Source of the DNA: Deinandra increscens subsp. villosa | Lineage: Eukaryota; Streptophyta; Magnoliopsida; Asterales; Asteraceae | Assembly (NCBI GenBank): GCA_039602395.1 | Contig: JBCNJP010000027.1 | Span: 32,691,962-32,755,961, forward strand | DNA length: 64,000 nucleotides | Reading direction: 5' to 3' | Shown: positions 47,310-57,366 of the stretch, in pieces | Layout: every line of letters begins with the position of its first letter | Numbering within the stretch: the first letter of the stretch is position 1 | The notes under the pieces: model-generated | Seen by the model: only the letters and a program-made list of their open reading frames with translations | Told to the model about the DNA's origin: nothing | The model's database searches: none | Position numbers and translations under genes: made by a program

Positions 47310-48905
47310 CGATAGTTGCTAATGAATCCATCCTTGTTCAACGTTAGGGCGAACAAACGAGGAAATCGATGATAGAAAGGACGATCTCCCACCTAAACTT
47401 TCTTCCAAAATTGAGTCTTATTACCGTTTCCAACACGTTTACGAAGAGCATTAGAAGGAAAAACATTGGAAGCGTGAACCTTTTCAACCGCTGACGTAAT
47501 TCTATTCCAAGCACTTGTGGTTTTATCACTAATTCCTTTACCATATTCAGACCCATGAGTAGCCCGAATCACTTGAAACCATAAATTATTGTTATTGTTA
47601 ACGAATCGCCATTTCCATTTGTAAAGTAGCGCCTTGTTCATAGCAAAAAGACTACCAATACCAACTCCGCCATGATCTTTAGGAGCAAGAATAAGAGGCA
47701 ATTTAACCCATATCGAACAATGGTAGTTATCATCAATACCCAAAAGAATTTAGCACGAATTGCTTCAAGTGATTTCAAAACTTTAACGGGAACACGAAAA
47801 AGAGAAAAATAGTAGGAACCAATCGAACCTAACACCGAAGACACCAAAGTAGCCCGACCTCCAATCGATAATAAATTTCTCTTCCATTGAGCTAATCTCT
47901 TTTTGAACTTTTCAATAATCAGATACCAATTGGAAATACGAGACATATTCGATCCCACCGGCAAACCCAAATAAGTGAAAGGAATAACATCGGGTTTACA
48001 ACCGGCTAAATTAGCCAAATTATTCACTTCATTCGGACTGACTCCGACTTAAAAATTGAGGATTTGCTAAGATTAATTGATAAACCGGAAACCAGGTAAA
48101 ACATCCGAAGAATAGAAACGGTGTTTTTAACATTTTCCTCTGACCAGTGACCAATAAAAATGGCATCATCTCCATAGAAAAGGTGGGATAATGAAACATT
48201 ATTAAGACGAATACCTCGAAAACAATGTGCCGCCTCCGCATCTTTAATAAAAACATGAAGGCCTTCCATCACAAGAATAAATTAAAAAGGAGCCATCGGA
48301 TTTCCTTGACGTAAGCCTCTCCCAATTGAAAACTCGGAAGAAGGACTCCCATTCACCAAAACAGAAGCCTTCGTCGAGGCAAGACATGCTCGAATTAGGC
48401 TGCACCACTTACTACCAAAACCCATAAAGATCATCATAGTCTCTAAATAATCCCAAGAAACTGAATCATAAGCTTTAGCAAAATTGATCTTGAACATAAG
48501 CAATTTCTTGTTTTATGAAGAAACCAATCAAGAATTTCGTTTAACATCAACGGCCCGTCCAAAATTTGTCTTCCTTTGATAAATGCCAATTGTTCCGAAC
48601 TCACAACTTTATCAAACACCCCTGCTAATCTATTGGCAAGAATCTTAATAAAAATTTTATATTGAATACCGACAAGACTAATTGGGCGATAGTCAGAAAC
48701 CGTGACCGGACTAGGGATTTTCGGTAGCAAAGCAATAAAAGAGGCACTGCATCCATTAGGAATCATAGAGGAATCAAAGAACTCATGCACAAAACCCACA
48801 ATGTCATCTTTCAAAATGTCCCAGTAATGCTTCACGAAACCGAAAGAAAAATCATCCGGGCCCGGGGCTTTGTCCGAACCACAAGACCAAATGATATTAA
48901 AAGAA
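47310..48905 (-). pseudogene. LINE (L1-type) reverse transcriptase fragment
   Basis: Minus-strand pieces in order: KHYWDILKDDIVGFVHEFFD (about 48835), YRPISLVGIQYKIFIKILAN, FIKGRQILDGPLMLNEI, KINFAKAYDSVSWDYLE (48490), GRGLRQGNP, HLFYGDDAIFIG (48180), GLSINLSKS, then the thumb and zf-RVT region (FTYLGLPVGSNMSR, KWRFVNNNNNLWFQVI). These are the RT motifs of plant L1-type LINEs. Motif A reads K-I-N where a catalytic Asp is expected. The YGDD active site is present, though plants usually have YADD. Several frameshifts and stops occur. The endonuclease domain and the 3' A tail are missing, so it is truncated at both ends. Confidence 0.87.
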
Positions 48906-48949
48906 TGATAGAGTTCTAATTTTCAACTGTGATTTAATAGAAGAAAATT

Positions 48950-49140
48950 ATCAAATGTCATTTGACCCAATGGTATGTAGATGATGGTTAGAGTTTGAGG
49001 ACCCAGATGTCTTAAGTTTAAACCTGACTCAAGGGGGGTTTTACCAAATGATACGTTTCCCCCTTGATGTTGTTTCTGGATGAGTCAAGCATGGGATGTC
49101 AAATCCAGTATAAACTTTTGCAATCCTGTCTAAAGAAGAC
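48950..49140 (+). repeat. SINE-like element
   Basis: A box-A-like TGGTATGTAGATGATGG and a box-B-like AGTTTAAACCTGACT are about 30 bp apart, followed by GGGGTTTTACCAAATG. This order matches the elements at 1-175 and 55288-55540. Diverged, with no clear duplication. Confidence 0.35.
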
Positions 49141-49207
49141 TCATTCGAGTATTGAAGATTTGGGAAATTCCAAACGCTTAAAAAAATAGAAGAAATTCTA
49201 TTAAAAT

Positions 49208-49651
49208 CAATGTTTTAAAAACCGGTTTTTTAGTTGAACCGAAAAACCTTCCGGGACTGGTTCGACCGGTCGGACCGGTTAGACCGGCTGGTTGAACCGG
49301 TTAGGGGATTTATATATATTTTTTTTATAAAAATGCTAATAAACTTGTACACCCCAACAAAAGTAGTTAAAATACAATTATAATCCACTCAAAAATAATA
49401 TCAAATATGTATTTCATAAGAAAATATAAGTTTTAAACTTTAAAAAATAATAAAAAATAAAAAAAAAAGTTAAAAAAAAAATCAGAAAACCGGTTGAACC
49501 GGACTGGTTAACCGGAAAAAACCGGAAAACCGGCCGGTTCAAAGCGGGTCGGTTCAACCCAAAAAAACCGCACATTAAAAAACCGGAAAGGAAGCCGGTT
49601 CCCGGTCGAACCGGTTGAACCGGCCGGTTCGACCCGGGTTTTAAAACATTG
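49208..49651. mobile_element. hAT-type MITE with ACCGGTT repeats
   Basis: A 444-bp element with ends CAATGTTTTAAAAACCGGTT and CAATGTTTTAAAACCCGGGT (right end reverse-complemented). It has a perfect 8-bp target duplication ATTAAAAT at 49200-49207 and 49652-49659. Both subterminal regions repeat GGTTGAACCGG and GGTTCGACCGG; the middle is AT-rich. Confidence 0.88.
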
Positions 49652-49913
49652 ATTAAAATTACTATATTCAAATTACAAAACATGACATATTTCAACTCTA
49701 ATTTATAAATTAAGAAGATTTCTTTTTCTTGAAAAATGGAAAATATCTATAATAAATCAAATAAATAAAATTTTCTTCTTGAACAGTGAAAGTAATTAAA
49801 GCAAATAAATTAAGAAGATATTTCCTTGAAAACAGAAAATTTTGTCAGAACCTTTATAATATATTTACAAATTATTAAATATTTTTACTTTATCTTTTTT
49901 GTGATTTTTTCTT

Positions 49914-51069
49914 GAGAAAAAGAGTCCTTGACCAATATTGAGACCAAATAGCCCTTTGAATTTTGTTGTTCTGATAATAGCCCCATCTCAACGGCCGTTT
50001 ACTACCTTCCTCGACGGTCGCACGTTCGTTCTCAGAGCCAATCCGAGAACGTCACGTACCCCCCAACGGACGTCAACGACCATCCTTTTTCTGACACAAC
50101 CCTTTAATTTCAGGTTTTCCAACAACGAATGCGACGGTCGTCGGCGACCGTCTGCCATCATTGTCGGGGTCGTCGACGACCGTGGAATAAAAAAATCAAA
50201 ATATCAAAAATTTTCAAGTCGTTTGACTATGGTCGTCGGCAACCGACGTCTTGGACGTCCGCCATCCGGCTGCAGGGTCGTCCGTCCATGGTCGCTCGTT
50301 CAGTGGTCGTCGAAAGTTCTCCCATTCTTTTTCCTTTTTTTTACTAAACAAAGACTTAAATACATTATCTCGTGAATAAGCAATGCAAAAGAAACGAACG
50401 CCACGTCCGTATTGGGAATGACATAACATTAAAAAAGCAACGGACGTGGCGTCCATCAAAACGGTCATGACGACCGTCCTCTAGATTGTTATTGGATTTC
50501 GATCTGGATTATGTTTTCTTAAAGGGTAAACTTATTTTTAAAATAACAAAAAGAAAATAATTTTTGATTGTTATGTTATTCCCAAGAAGGACGTGACGAC
50601 TATTCAGACGGACGTGACGTCTATTGCTTTTGCATTGCTTATTCCCGAGATAATGTATTTAATTCTTTGTTTAGTAAAAAAAGGGGGGAAAAAGAAAGGA
50701 AGGACGTTCGACGACCAGTGAGCGTGCGACCATGGACGAACGACCCTGTAGCCGGACGTCGGACGTCCAAGACGCCAGTCGCCGACGACCATATTCGGAA
50801 GACTTGACAATGGTGGCAGACAGTCGCCGACGACCGTCGCAGTCGTTGTCGGAGAACCTGAAATTAAAGGTTCGTTTCAGAAAAAAGGATGGTCGTTGAC
50901 GTCCGTTGGAGGTACGTGGCGTTCTCGGATTGGCTCTGAGAACGGATGTGCGACCGTCGAAAACGGTAGTGGATGACCGTTGGGATAGTGTTATTTTCAG
51001 GACAACAAAATTCAAGGGGCTATTTTGGTCTCACTGTTGATCAAAAATGCTATTTTCGTCTTTTTCCCT
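49914..51069. mobile_element. Foldback MULE-type element, GC-rich arms
   Basis: Two arms of roughly 470 bp face each other around a spacer of about 190 bp near 50400-50590. The left arm has AATTTTGTTGTTCTGATAAT and GACGGTCGTCGGCGACCGTC; the right arm carries their complements with scattered differences. Arms are rich in CG and in small palindromes such as GGTCGTCGACGACC. The flanks contain TTTTTTCTT at 49905-49913 and 51070-51078, a candidate 9-bp duplication, but T-rich and so only moderately convincing. Open frames over the arms occur symmetrically on both strands and look compositional. Confidence 0.7.
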
Positions 51070-51078
51070 TTTTTTCTT

Positions 51079-52039
51079 TCTATCTTCTTTAGTTTTTTTA
51101 TTAGTTGATTTTGCATATAGTAAAACCCAACAAATAAATTGAAGAATGTAACAGAAGTAGAATCATAAGTTGGAAAGTTTAGTTTCACTCTTAGCTATTC
51201 AGAATGAACTTTGCAGGTTGCAAAAAGATAACAAGTTATGTAAACAATTACTAGCCAATGCGACCTATATATAACATTTGAATCGAACTGTTTCATTCTG
51301 ATTTTACATCCAGTTTTGTTATATTCAGTGCGTTGAGACGCTATTATGTCGGCATTTGGTGATCATGGACATGCAGTTTTAACTTCAGTTTTGGAAAATC
51401 GCCCATCTTCACCGGAATTTGAGTAACTAATATGGACGTGTAGTGTGACTAGCAAAACTTCAAGTAATTGATAAACTGATTGCAAAGAAACCGCTCCCAA
51501 AAAATAACTTATGAATTTAAGTGGCCAGGATTGCTTTTTATTTTCAGTTTAAACGGTCCATATCGCGTTTGTGAGTGTAACCATCCTCCGTTGTAAATAG
51601 AAAAATAATTTCATTTTATTTTATCAAAGATGATAGATTTAAACTAAGTCTGGTCTAATGGTTTTCGGTCTAACAAAAAGATCATTTAAAAGTCTAATTC
51701 ATCTAAACCTTTATAAAGGGGCTCCCGTAAATCTTTCTATCATAAGTACACGAGTGATCCATGGTTGAATACTATACTGATTTGAGCGTTGAAGGGTTAT
51801 CAAGACACATCGGTTTCTGAATCCTTCTAACGGGTTTTTTCATGATGATGGCAAGCATTCAGATCTAATAGAAGATGGATTAGGTCAAAGACGGATCCAG
51901 ATGGGTTATTCTTTTCTTCTAAATTGAGGTTTTGGCCCTGATATGGATTTCCTCATCCGGCGTGCCAACACCAATCGAATGAGTAGATAGATAATAAAGT
52001 GCTTCAAATACCACCGAGCAATTTCATGTCATTTAAAAT
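51079..52039. other. Intergenic, no gene seen
   Basis: AT-rich sequence without a supported gene, RNA or transposon end. Confidence 0.5.
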
Positions 52040-52323
52040 GTAATACACGTATGAAGAACCTATAAAAAAAAACACCACCGCCAAAGCAACCAACTATAAA
52101 AATGCAACTGGCTTGAATAGTGCTCTTTAAGAGTACACATCAGTTTCCTAAAATGATATATAAAATATTTCATTTAAAATGTAATACATGTATAAAGAAC
52201 CAATCAAAAGCTATATATCACCTCGAAAGCAACCAACCATAAAAATACAATTGGCCGCCTTGAAGATTGCTCTTTAAGATTACGTCTGATTACATATCAG
52301 TTTTCTAAAATGATGTATAAAAT
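52040..52323. repeat. Diverged tandem duplication
   Basis: Two copies of a roughly 140-bp unit. Shared phrases are CATTTAAAATGTAATACA, AAAGCAACCAACNATAAAAA, GCTCTTTAAGA and ACATATCAGTTTTCTAAAAT (one base shorter in copy 1). Non-coding. Confidence 0.7.
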
Positions 52324-53043
52324 AATAGGAAATAAATACTTAAAAATCTTTTTGAATGCGCGCATGATAGATAACAGGAAAGAAATATGAAGTAAAATCA
52401 TGTTACACAAGAAATGGTGTGTTCTTGTTAAAACAATCCAAATAAAATATGATGTATTAATTAATTTAAAAAGTGACAACAACTTATTTAATAATTAAAA
52501 GCGACGTGACATGTTTTGTCACCTTATCAGATTGTGAACGTACTCGCCATGTCGACCAAATCCATGTATCATGTATTTTGTAAAATATAACGTGTACAGC
52601 ACACACCAAAACGTACACTTGTCTACTCCCCAATCTTTTGTCCACTTTTTGGGCACGAGTATAACCGTGTGAATTTGGTAAAAGAGTTATACCTTTGTGG
52701 GTTTATTTGTGTGAATTTGATATTATTTTAATATACATTAAAATAAAATTATTAATTAACTAGAAATGACATGGAAACAATTTTTTAGGACCTACCATCA
52801 ATCCACACATGCGGAGAAAGGTACACAGGAGACCCGCATATCTCACCCGCGCAAGGACGGGGTGGTGTTTTACGCCCTGGCCTTGTGGGGTGGATGCCAC
52901 CTAAATCACGAAGCTTGTCCACGTAGGTTATACCGCTCGCCCTTATATGGCGTGCATATATTTTGAAAGTATACTATTTCTTTTAATCGATCCGTGGATA
53001 TATGTATGTTCACACTCACCTTTTGCCTTATACAATTACCACA
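52324..53043. other. Intergenic, one GC-rich block
   Basis: Mostly AT-rich. A GC-rich stretch at about 52785-52950 stands out from its surroundings and could be a transposon fragment, but no inverted ends were found. Confidence 0.4.
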
Positions 53044-53052
53044 AATATATTA

Positions 53053-54070
53053 GAGTTAATTACTATTTGCGTCTATGATTTTTGACCACTTTTGACACCT
53101 AAGTCTAAGTTTTAGTTTTTTAAACAAATCTTTCCCTAACGTTTGCATTTCGTTGTCATCTGAGTCATTGGGATTATCGGTGCTAAAATTTTTTAACTCT
53201 ATAGACATATTAGTCATTTTACATATCAGGGACTAGGGACTAGTTATGTTAATTATTATTAAAAAACACTTTCACAACTTCAATTTTAAGGGGCTATTTT
53301 TGTAGTTTTGATAATTAATAAAAATTAAAAAATTAAAATATATACCAACGTAAAACTAATCCACACCATCACGATTCTTTCATATCTCACAATCCACCAC
53401 CGTCCAACAATAGCTGGCTCCGACCACCACCGCGCTCCGACACCACCTCCGCCCTTCACCGCCCTGCCTCACCTCCGCCTGACGTAGAAGTTGACCACCA
53501 CTGTGAACGACGACCACCACCTGACGTAGAAGCTCGTCGGAGATGGCGGCAGCTCCTTGACTTGAAACATGGTTTATTTTTTTTGGGATTTGGAAAACTT
53601 TGTACCCCAATCGGAATCGTGATAGGTTTTTCTTCTGAAATCTCAAATAGGCCTACCTTGAAACGAGTTTTTAATCTTTTGGAGATCTGGGGAGGAAGGA
53701 GGCGGTGGCTAGACTGTGGTAATTGTGGTGTGAAAGGTGGGGAGGTTGTGGTGGTGTGTGGTGTTAGCCTAGGAAGAGAGAGACGATAGACTCGAAAATT
53801 GTTTAGGTTAATTACAAAAATAGTGCTTCTCTTTTAATAAATTTACAAAAATAGTTACAAAAATAATTACAAAAATAGTCCTTGATCTTTGTAACTTACA
53901 TATGTAGTCCCTTATGTTTATGTTTCTATTTAACAGAAAAATCTTACTCCGTCTAAGGACTCAGATAACAACGAAATGTAAACGTTAGGGCATTATTTGT
54001 TAAAAATATGAGATTTAAACTCATATGGTAAAAATGATCAAACGTAAGGGACGCAAATAATAATTAACTC
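53053..54070. mobile_element. MULE-type element with long TIRs and GC-rich filler
   Basis: A 1018-bp element with a perfect 9-bp target duplication AATATATTA (53044-53052 and 54071-54079). Inverted ends start GAGTTAATTACTATTTGCGT and GAGTTAATTATTATTTGCGT (right end reverse-complemented) and extend about 130 bp, to CCCTAACGTTTNCATTTCGT and TATCTGAGTC. The interior at 53360-53790 is much more GC-rich than the TIRs and shows GGTGGTGG-type runs. That is the layout of a Pack-MULE with captured host DNA, although the source gene is not recognised. Confidence 0.87.
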
Positions 54071-54079
54071 AATATATTA

Positions 54080-55205
54080 TAAAGTTTGAAAGAAAATTAC
54101 TAGGCCTTCGTAAAAAAAACCTTAAGCCCTTCTAAAAAGGTTCAAAAGGCCCCTAGCGTAAAAAAATAATTTAATTCCTTAATTTAGATTCTAAATTAGC
54201 CGAGAAATCGTGGATTAACTAAGACACGCATAAGCCACTTTAGTAAATGACTAATGTTCAAACCTTGACAACTGAGACATCTGATGGAAAAAAAATTATG
54301 TAAAGAAAAAATAAGACACGTACACTCCCGAACCAAAAACAGTTACAACTCTAATTTAAGGAGCATCACAGATACACTGTTGTCTTCGACTCCCCCATCG
54401 TTGCCGATTGGGCATTTCGTCATACATCACCCAGTGTACTGTGTACTCTTTCTATTGGGTTTCATATATGGGTTTTAGAACTTTTTAATTAAACATGAAT
54501 AGTTTAGTGGAGCCGATCGTCAAGTGACCCGTCATTACTCATGTTAATTTTAGACCTCTCTCATAGTAACAATGTTGTCGGATATTATTACTTAGGCATA
54601 CTTGTCCAACACTTTATTTGCCTTTGGATATTCAAAATCACTTGGGCTATAGGTTCCCATTTTTTTAGTTTCCATCAATTGATCAATTTTTAAATGTTTC
54701 ACTAGTTCAAATGATTACATTTATCTATCCCTTTAAGATCGAGGAAATAATAATTGATGCACCGAACCCAGACATAAGAAGTAGATAAAGCTTAAAATCG
54801 ATTACAAACCTGTGTAATCGTATAGGCGGTTGAAGAGCAATATATATATCTCAAGGAAATAAGCTGGACCTGCGTTCGAGCCTGGGAAATAAAAAATCGG
54901 TCGGCTTAAAAAAGAACAGTTATAGTAGAAGAAAAAATGTACAGAGAAACAGTATCACCTCGGATTCGAAACCGAAAAGTTAAACACAAAGCACATGACA
55001 ACCAACAACTACAAATATTTAATTGTTGGTACACTACTTGGTAAAAACCCGAGATGTTTATTACTTAACACAGAAATTTATTTGAGCAAAAGATAAAAAA
55101 ACTAACCGTTAACACTGTAGATTAAGTATATGTTTAAATATATGTATAGTATAGTTATAGCGGTTAAAAAAATGTTAAATAATTGAAAAGGGAATTAAAT
55201 TAAAT
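54080..55205. other. Intergenic, no gene seen
   Basis: AT-rich sequence. A box-B-like GCGTTCGAGCCTGGG near 54870 follows AGGCGGTTGAAGAGC and may be another SINE scrap. Nothing else is supported. Confidence 0.45.
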
Positions 55206-55211
55206 GTCGCA

Positions 55212-55287
55212 ACTTCCATTATGGTGTAGTGATAGGAAGCTTGAGTTCTCTACTTGAAACTCAAGTTCGAATCCCACTATTATCACT
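55212..55287 (+). repeat. tRNA-like SINE head
   Basis: TGGTGTAGTGATAGG (box-A-like) and AAGTTCGAATCCCACT (box-B-like) stand about 35 bp apart. The middle folds as CTTGAGTT/AACTCAAG, but the sequence does not form a proper cloverleaf with acceptor and anticodon stems. It is probably a SINE head, directly followed by a second SINE. Confidence 0.45.
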
Positions 55288-55540
55288 TTGGAGGGGGCAT
55301 GGTGGTTCAATGAAGGAAGACTGAGATCTTTGTGATCTCCAGTTCGATCCTGAGGGCGCCCGGGTTTTACCACCAGTGGGCCTTCGGGTGGGTGGGTTTT
55401 CCCCGGAACTAGAGATAACTTGGTGTGCTTAAGGGCTCCGTGCGGCTGGGTTAGACCAGTTGACGGTGGTCTTTTGTCATTGGGTCACCCCGTACGAAGT
55501 ACCTAGGCAATTCAATGTTTGTTGGCCGTTCAAAAAAAAT
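55288..55540 (+). mobile_element. tRNA-derived SINE
   Basis: Box-A-like GGCATGGTGGTTCAATGAAG and box-B-like CCAGTTCGATCCTGAGG are followed by a GC-rich body (GGGTTTTACCACCAGTGGGC, CGGAACTAGAGATAACTTG) and a short A run at 55531-55539. The size of about 250 bp and internal pol III promoter boxes fit a plant SINE. It lies against another tRNA-like head, so the left duplication is not resolvable. Confidence 0.6.
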
Positions 55541-55992
55541 TAAAACGGTGTGACTTCAAATTGTAGAATTAAATGGGCTTTGAGTTGATTATTGGGCTAA
55601 GCTTACTGAGATTTACATGCATTAAATTAAAGATGTAGGCCCATTAGTGGAGACCTAGAAGGAGCTATTGATGGCCAGGACTCAAGAGAATAATGATGAT
55701 CAATTATGGAGAGTAGTTTTTTTTTTTTTAATTCCATTTACTTAAGCTAACTTCTAAATATATATTTGACACATTTCTTTTATTCTTTGAACAGGTTAAT
55801 AACTAATATATATTTAGATTAACCTAAAATATATTTATGTATTTGTATGTGAATGTTGTAAAGCTAACTACTTATTACATTTTACGTCATTTTTATCATT
55901 TGGTAGGTGTCACTGAAGAACAAGTTGTAATTGTATGCATAGTCTAGTGCGTTAACGATTAAGTATGTATAACTCGTTTTTTGGCATTGGTA
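55541..55992. other. Left flank of the young LTR element
   Basis: No gene. Bases 55905-55985 resemble 62345-62420 on the other side of the LTR element (AAGAACAAG, AGTCTAGTG, GATTAAGT), so the site contained related sequence before insertion. Confidence 0.5.
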
Positions 55993-56175
55993 AGTATTGT
56001 AAGACAATATTTATTTATATATCTTAATATATTTCGGTATATATATATAAATAAATATCTTATGTCCTTTAATCATTTATCTTAAATAATCAATTACGGT
56101 TTTAACCCTATCTGGTATTACTTGATGGACGTAATTACCCTTTCTAGATGGGCTAGGGTTTCCCCTTGGGTGTAT

Positions 56176-56183
56176 TATAAATA
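56176..56183 (+). promoter_or_regulatory. LTR TATA box
   Basis: TATAAATA in the context GTATTATAAATAGAGGC, with a CT-rich leader following. The same box in the right LTR is at 62083-62090. Confidence 0.75.
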
Positions 56184-56337
56184 GAGGCTCTTAGGGAGAG
56201 ATTAAAGGTTAATCACCACCACAAAACTTTCGACCTCTCTCTCATCTCTCTCGGCTCTCTCTGTTTCGTGAACCCTCACGGAACCTTACACCATCATTAG
56301 CTATACACCCTAAAGGGGAACCAAGGCTACTCACAGG

Positions 56338-56380
56338 ATGGACAACCTAACTACTGCTGATCTCAACCAGATGCTTACAG
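56338..56380 (+). other. Short LTR-encoded exon with splice donor
   Basis: The ATG at 56338 opens a frame reading MDNLTTADLNQMLT. After 43 nt it meets ACAG|GTAATC, a good donor. The same sequence is in the right LTR (62245-62287). It resembles a leader exon that could be spliced to a downstream gag in an autonomous relative. No matching acceptor is proposed here. Confidence 0.4.
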
Positions 56381-56439
56381 GTAATCTTTCTTATTATTAT
56401 CTGTTTATTATATTAACGATTCAGGATTCGATCAACATG

Positions 56440-56451
56440 TGGTATCAGAGC
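56440..56451 (+). promoter_or_regulatory. Primer-binding site (iMet tRNA type)
   Basis: TGGTATCAGAGC lies two bases after the LTR end and is complementary to the 3' end of plant initiator methionine tRNA, the usual primer site of copia elements. Confidence 0.85.
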
Positions 56452-56629
56452 ATATGTTGCTCAATCGAATCATTAATCTGAATTCGTTAAGAAACCCTAA
56501 TCTCGAAATCAATATGGGTTTTTCGATTCTGTCTAAAAATCTCGAAACCCTAATTCGTCTTTAAGCAAATAAATTAAATCGTTTTTAAAATCAAACCCTC
56601 ACTGATTTCGAGAGGTTATTGTCTTTTCG

Positions 56630-57235
56630 ATCGAGATACCAATTCTCGATCGAAAAGTCCACTTTTCGATCCGATAGAAAAGTCCACTTTTCTACCGGCT
56701 TTTCTACCGGCTTTCCTACCGGCTTTACTACCGGCTTTACTACCGGCTTTTCTACCGGCCTTTTTATTGGCTTTTCGATCGAATCATGTGGCTTTGACCC
56801 TGCTCTTCGATCGAAAAGCTTACTTTCCGATCATATGGCTTCGCGATCGACTTCTCGATCGGACCATTCCACTTTTCGATCCGATCGAAAAGTCCACTTT
56901 TTGATCGAAAAGCGGCTTTTCGATTTACTTTTCGATGGATTTTTCGACCGGCTTTTCGATGGATTTTTCGATCGGCTTTTCGATCGGGCCATACGGTATT
57001 TCGACCGGCTTTTCTATCCGATCGAAAAGTCTACTTCTCGATCCGACACCCTTTTCGATCGACTACTTTCCGATCGGATACCCGCTTTTCGATCGGGTAT
57101 CCCTTCGCGATCGGATACCGGCTTTCCGATCGGATACCCGCTTTTCGATCGGGTATCCCTTCACGATCGGGTTCCTCTTTTCGATCGGAAACCCCTCTTT
57201 ACGATCGGATTCCCTTCTTTTCGACCGGATACCCT
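56630..57235 (+). repeat. 12-bp minisatellite of CTTTTCGATCGG / CTTTTCTACCGG units
   Basis: A tract of units of 12 bp or a related length, many containing the palindrome TTCGATCGAA. Because 12 is a multiple of three, two long frames stay open (220 and 129 codons) with repetitive FSTGFSTGF- or FDRLFDGFF-type products. I read these as by-products of the repeat, not a gene. Confidence 0.75.
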
Positions 57236-57366
57236 CAGAAAATTTAATTTGGGGCTTAACATTAAATTTAGTTTTGTTTAAAACCTCACAAACTTACGTT
57301 TTACAAAACCTAACACCAATTTAAATCAGATAACTAATTAACTTGTGTAATTCATAGTTAATAACA

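Larger units (their letters stand above)
55998..56437 (+). repeat. 5' LTR of LARD
   Basis: Starts TGTAAGACAATATTTA and ends GATTCGATCAACA. A TATA box (TATAAATA at 56176-56183) and a CT-rich leader (CTCTCTCTCATCTCTCTCGG) mark the transcription start region. The downstream part has an ATG at 56338 and a splice donor at 56381. Confidence 0.95.

Noticed and set aside
49938..51015. Arg- and Ser-rich frames in the foldback arms
   Set aside because: They occur symmetrically in both arms with indels and no domain; probably a result of CG-rich repeats.
55212..55287. A functional tRNA gene
   Set aside because: Box-like motifs are present, but there is no acceptor stem or credible anticodon arm, and it abuts a SINE.
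56619..57324. Overlapping 220- and 129-codon frames
   Set aside because: Both are products of a 12-bp minisatellite in a non-coding LTR element; the proteins are low-complexity repeats.
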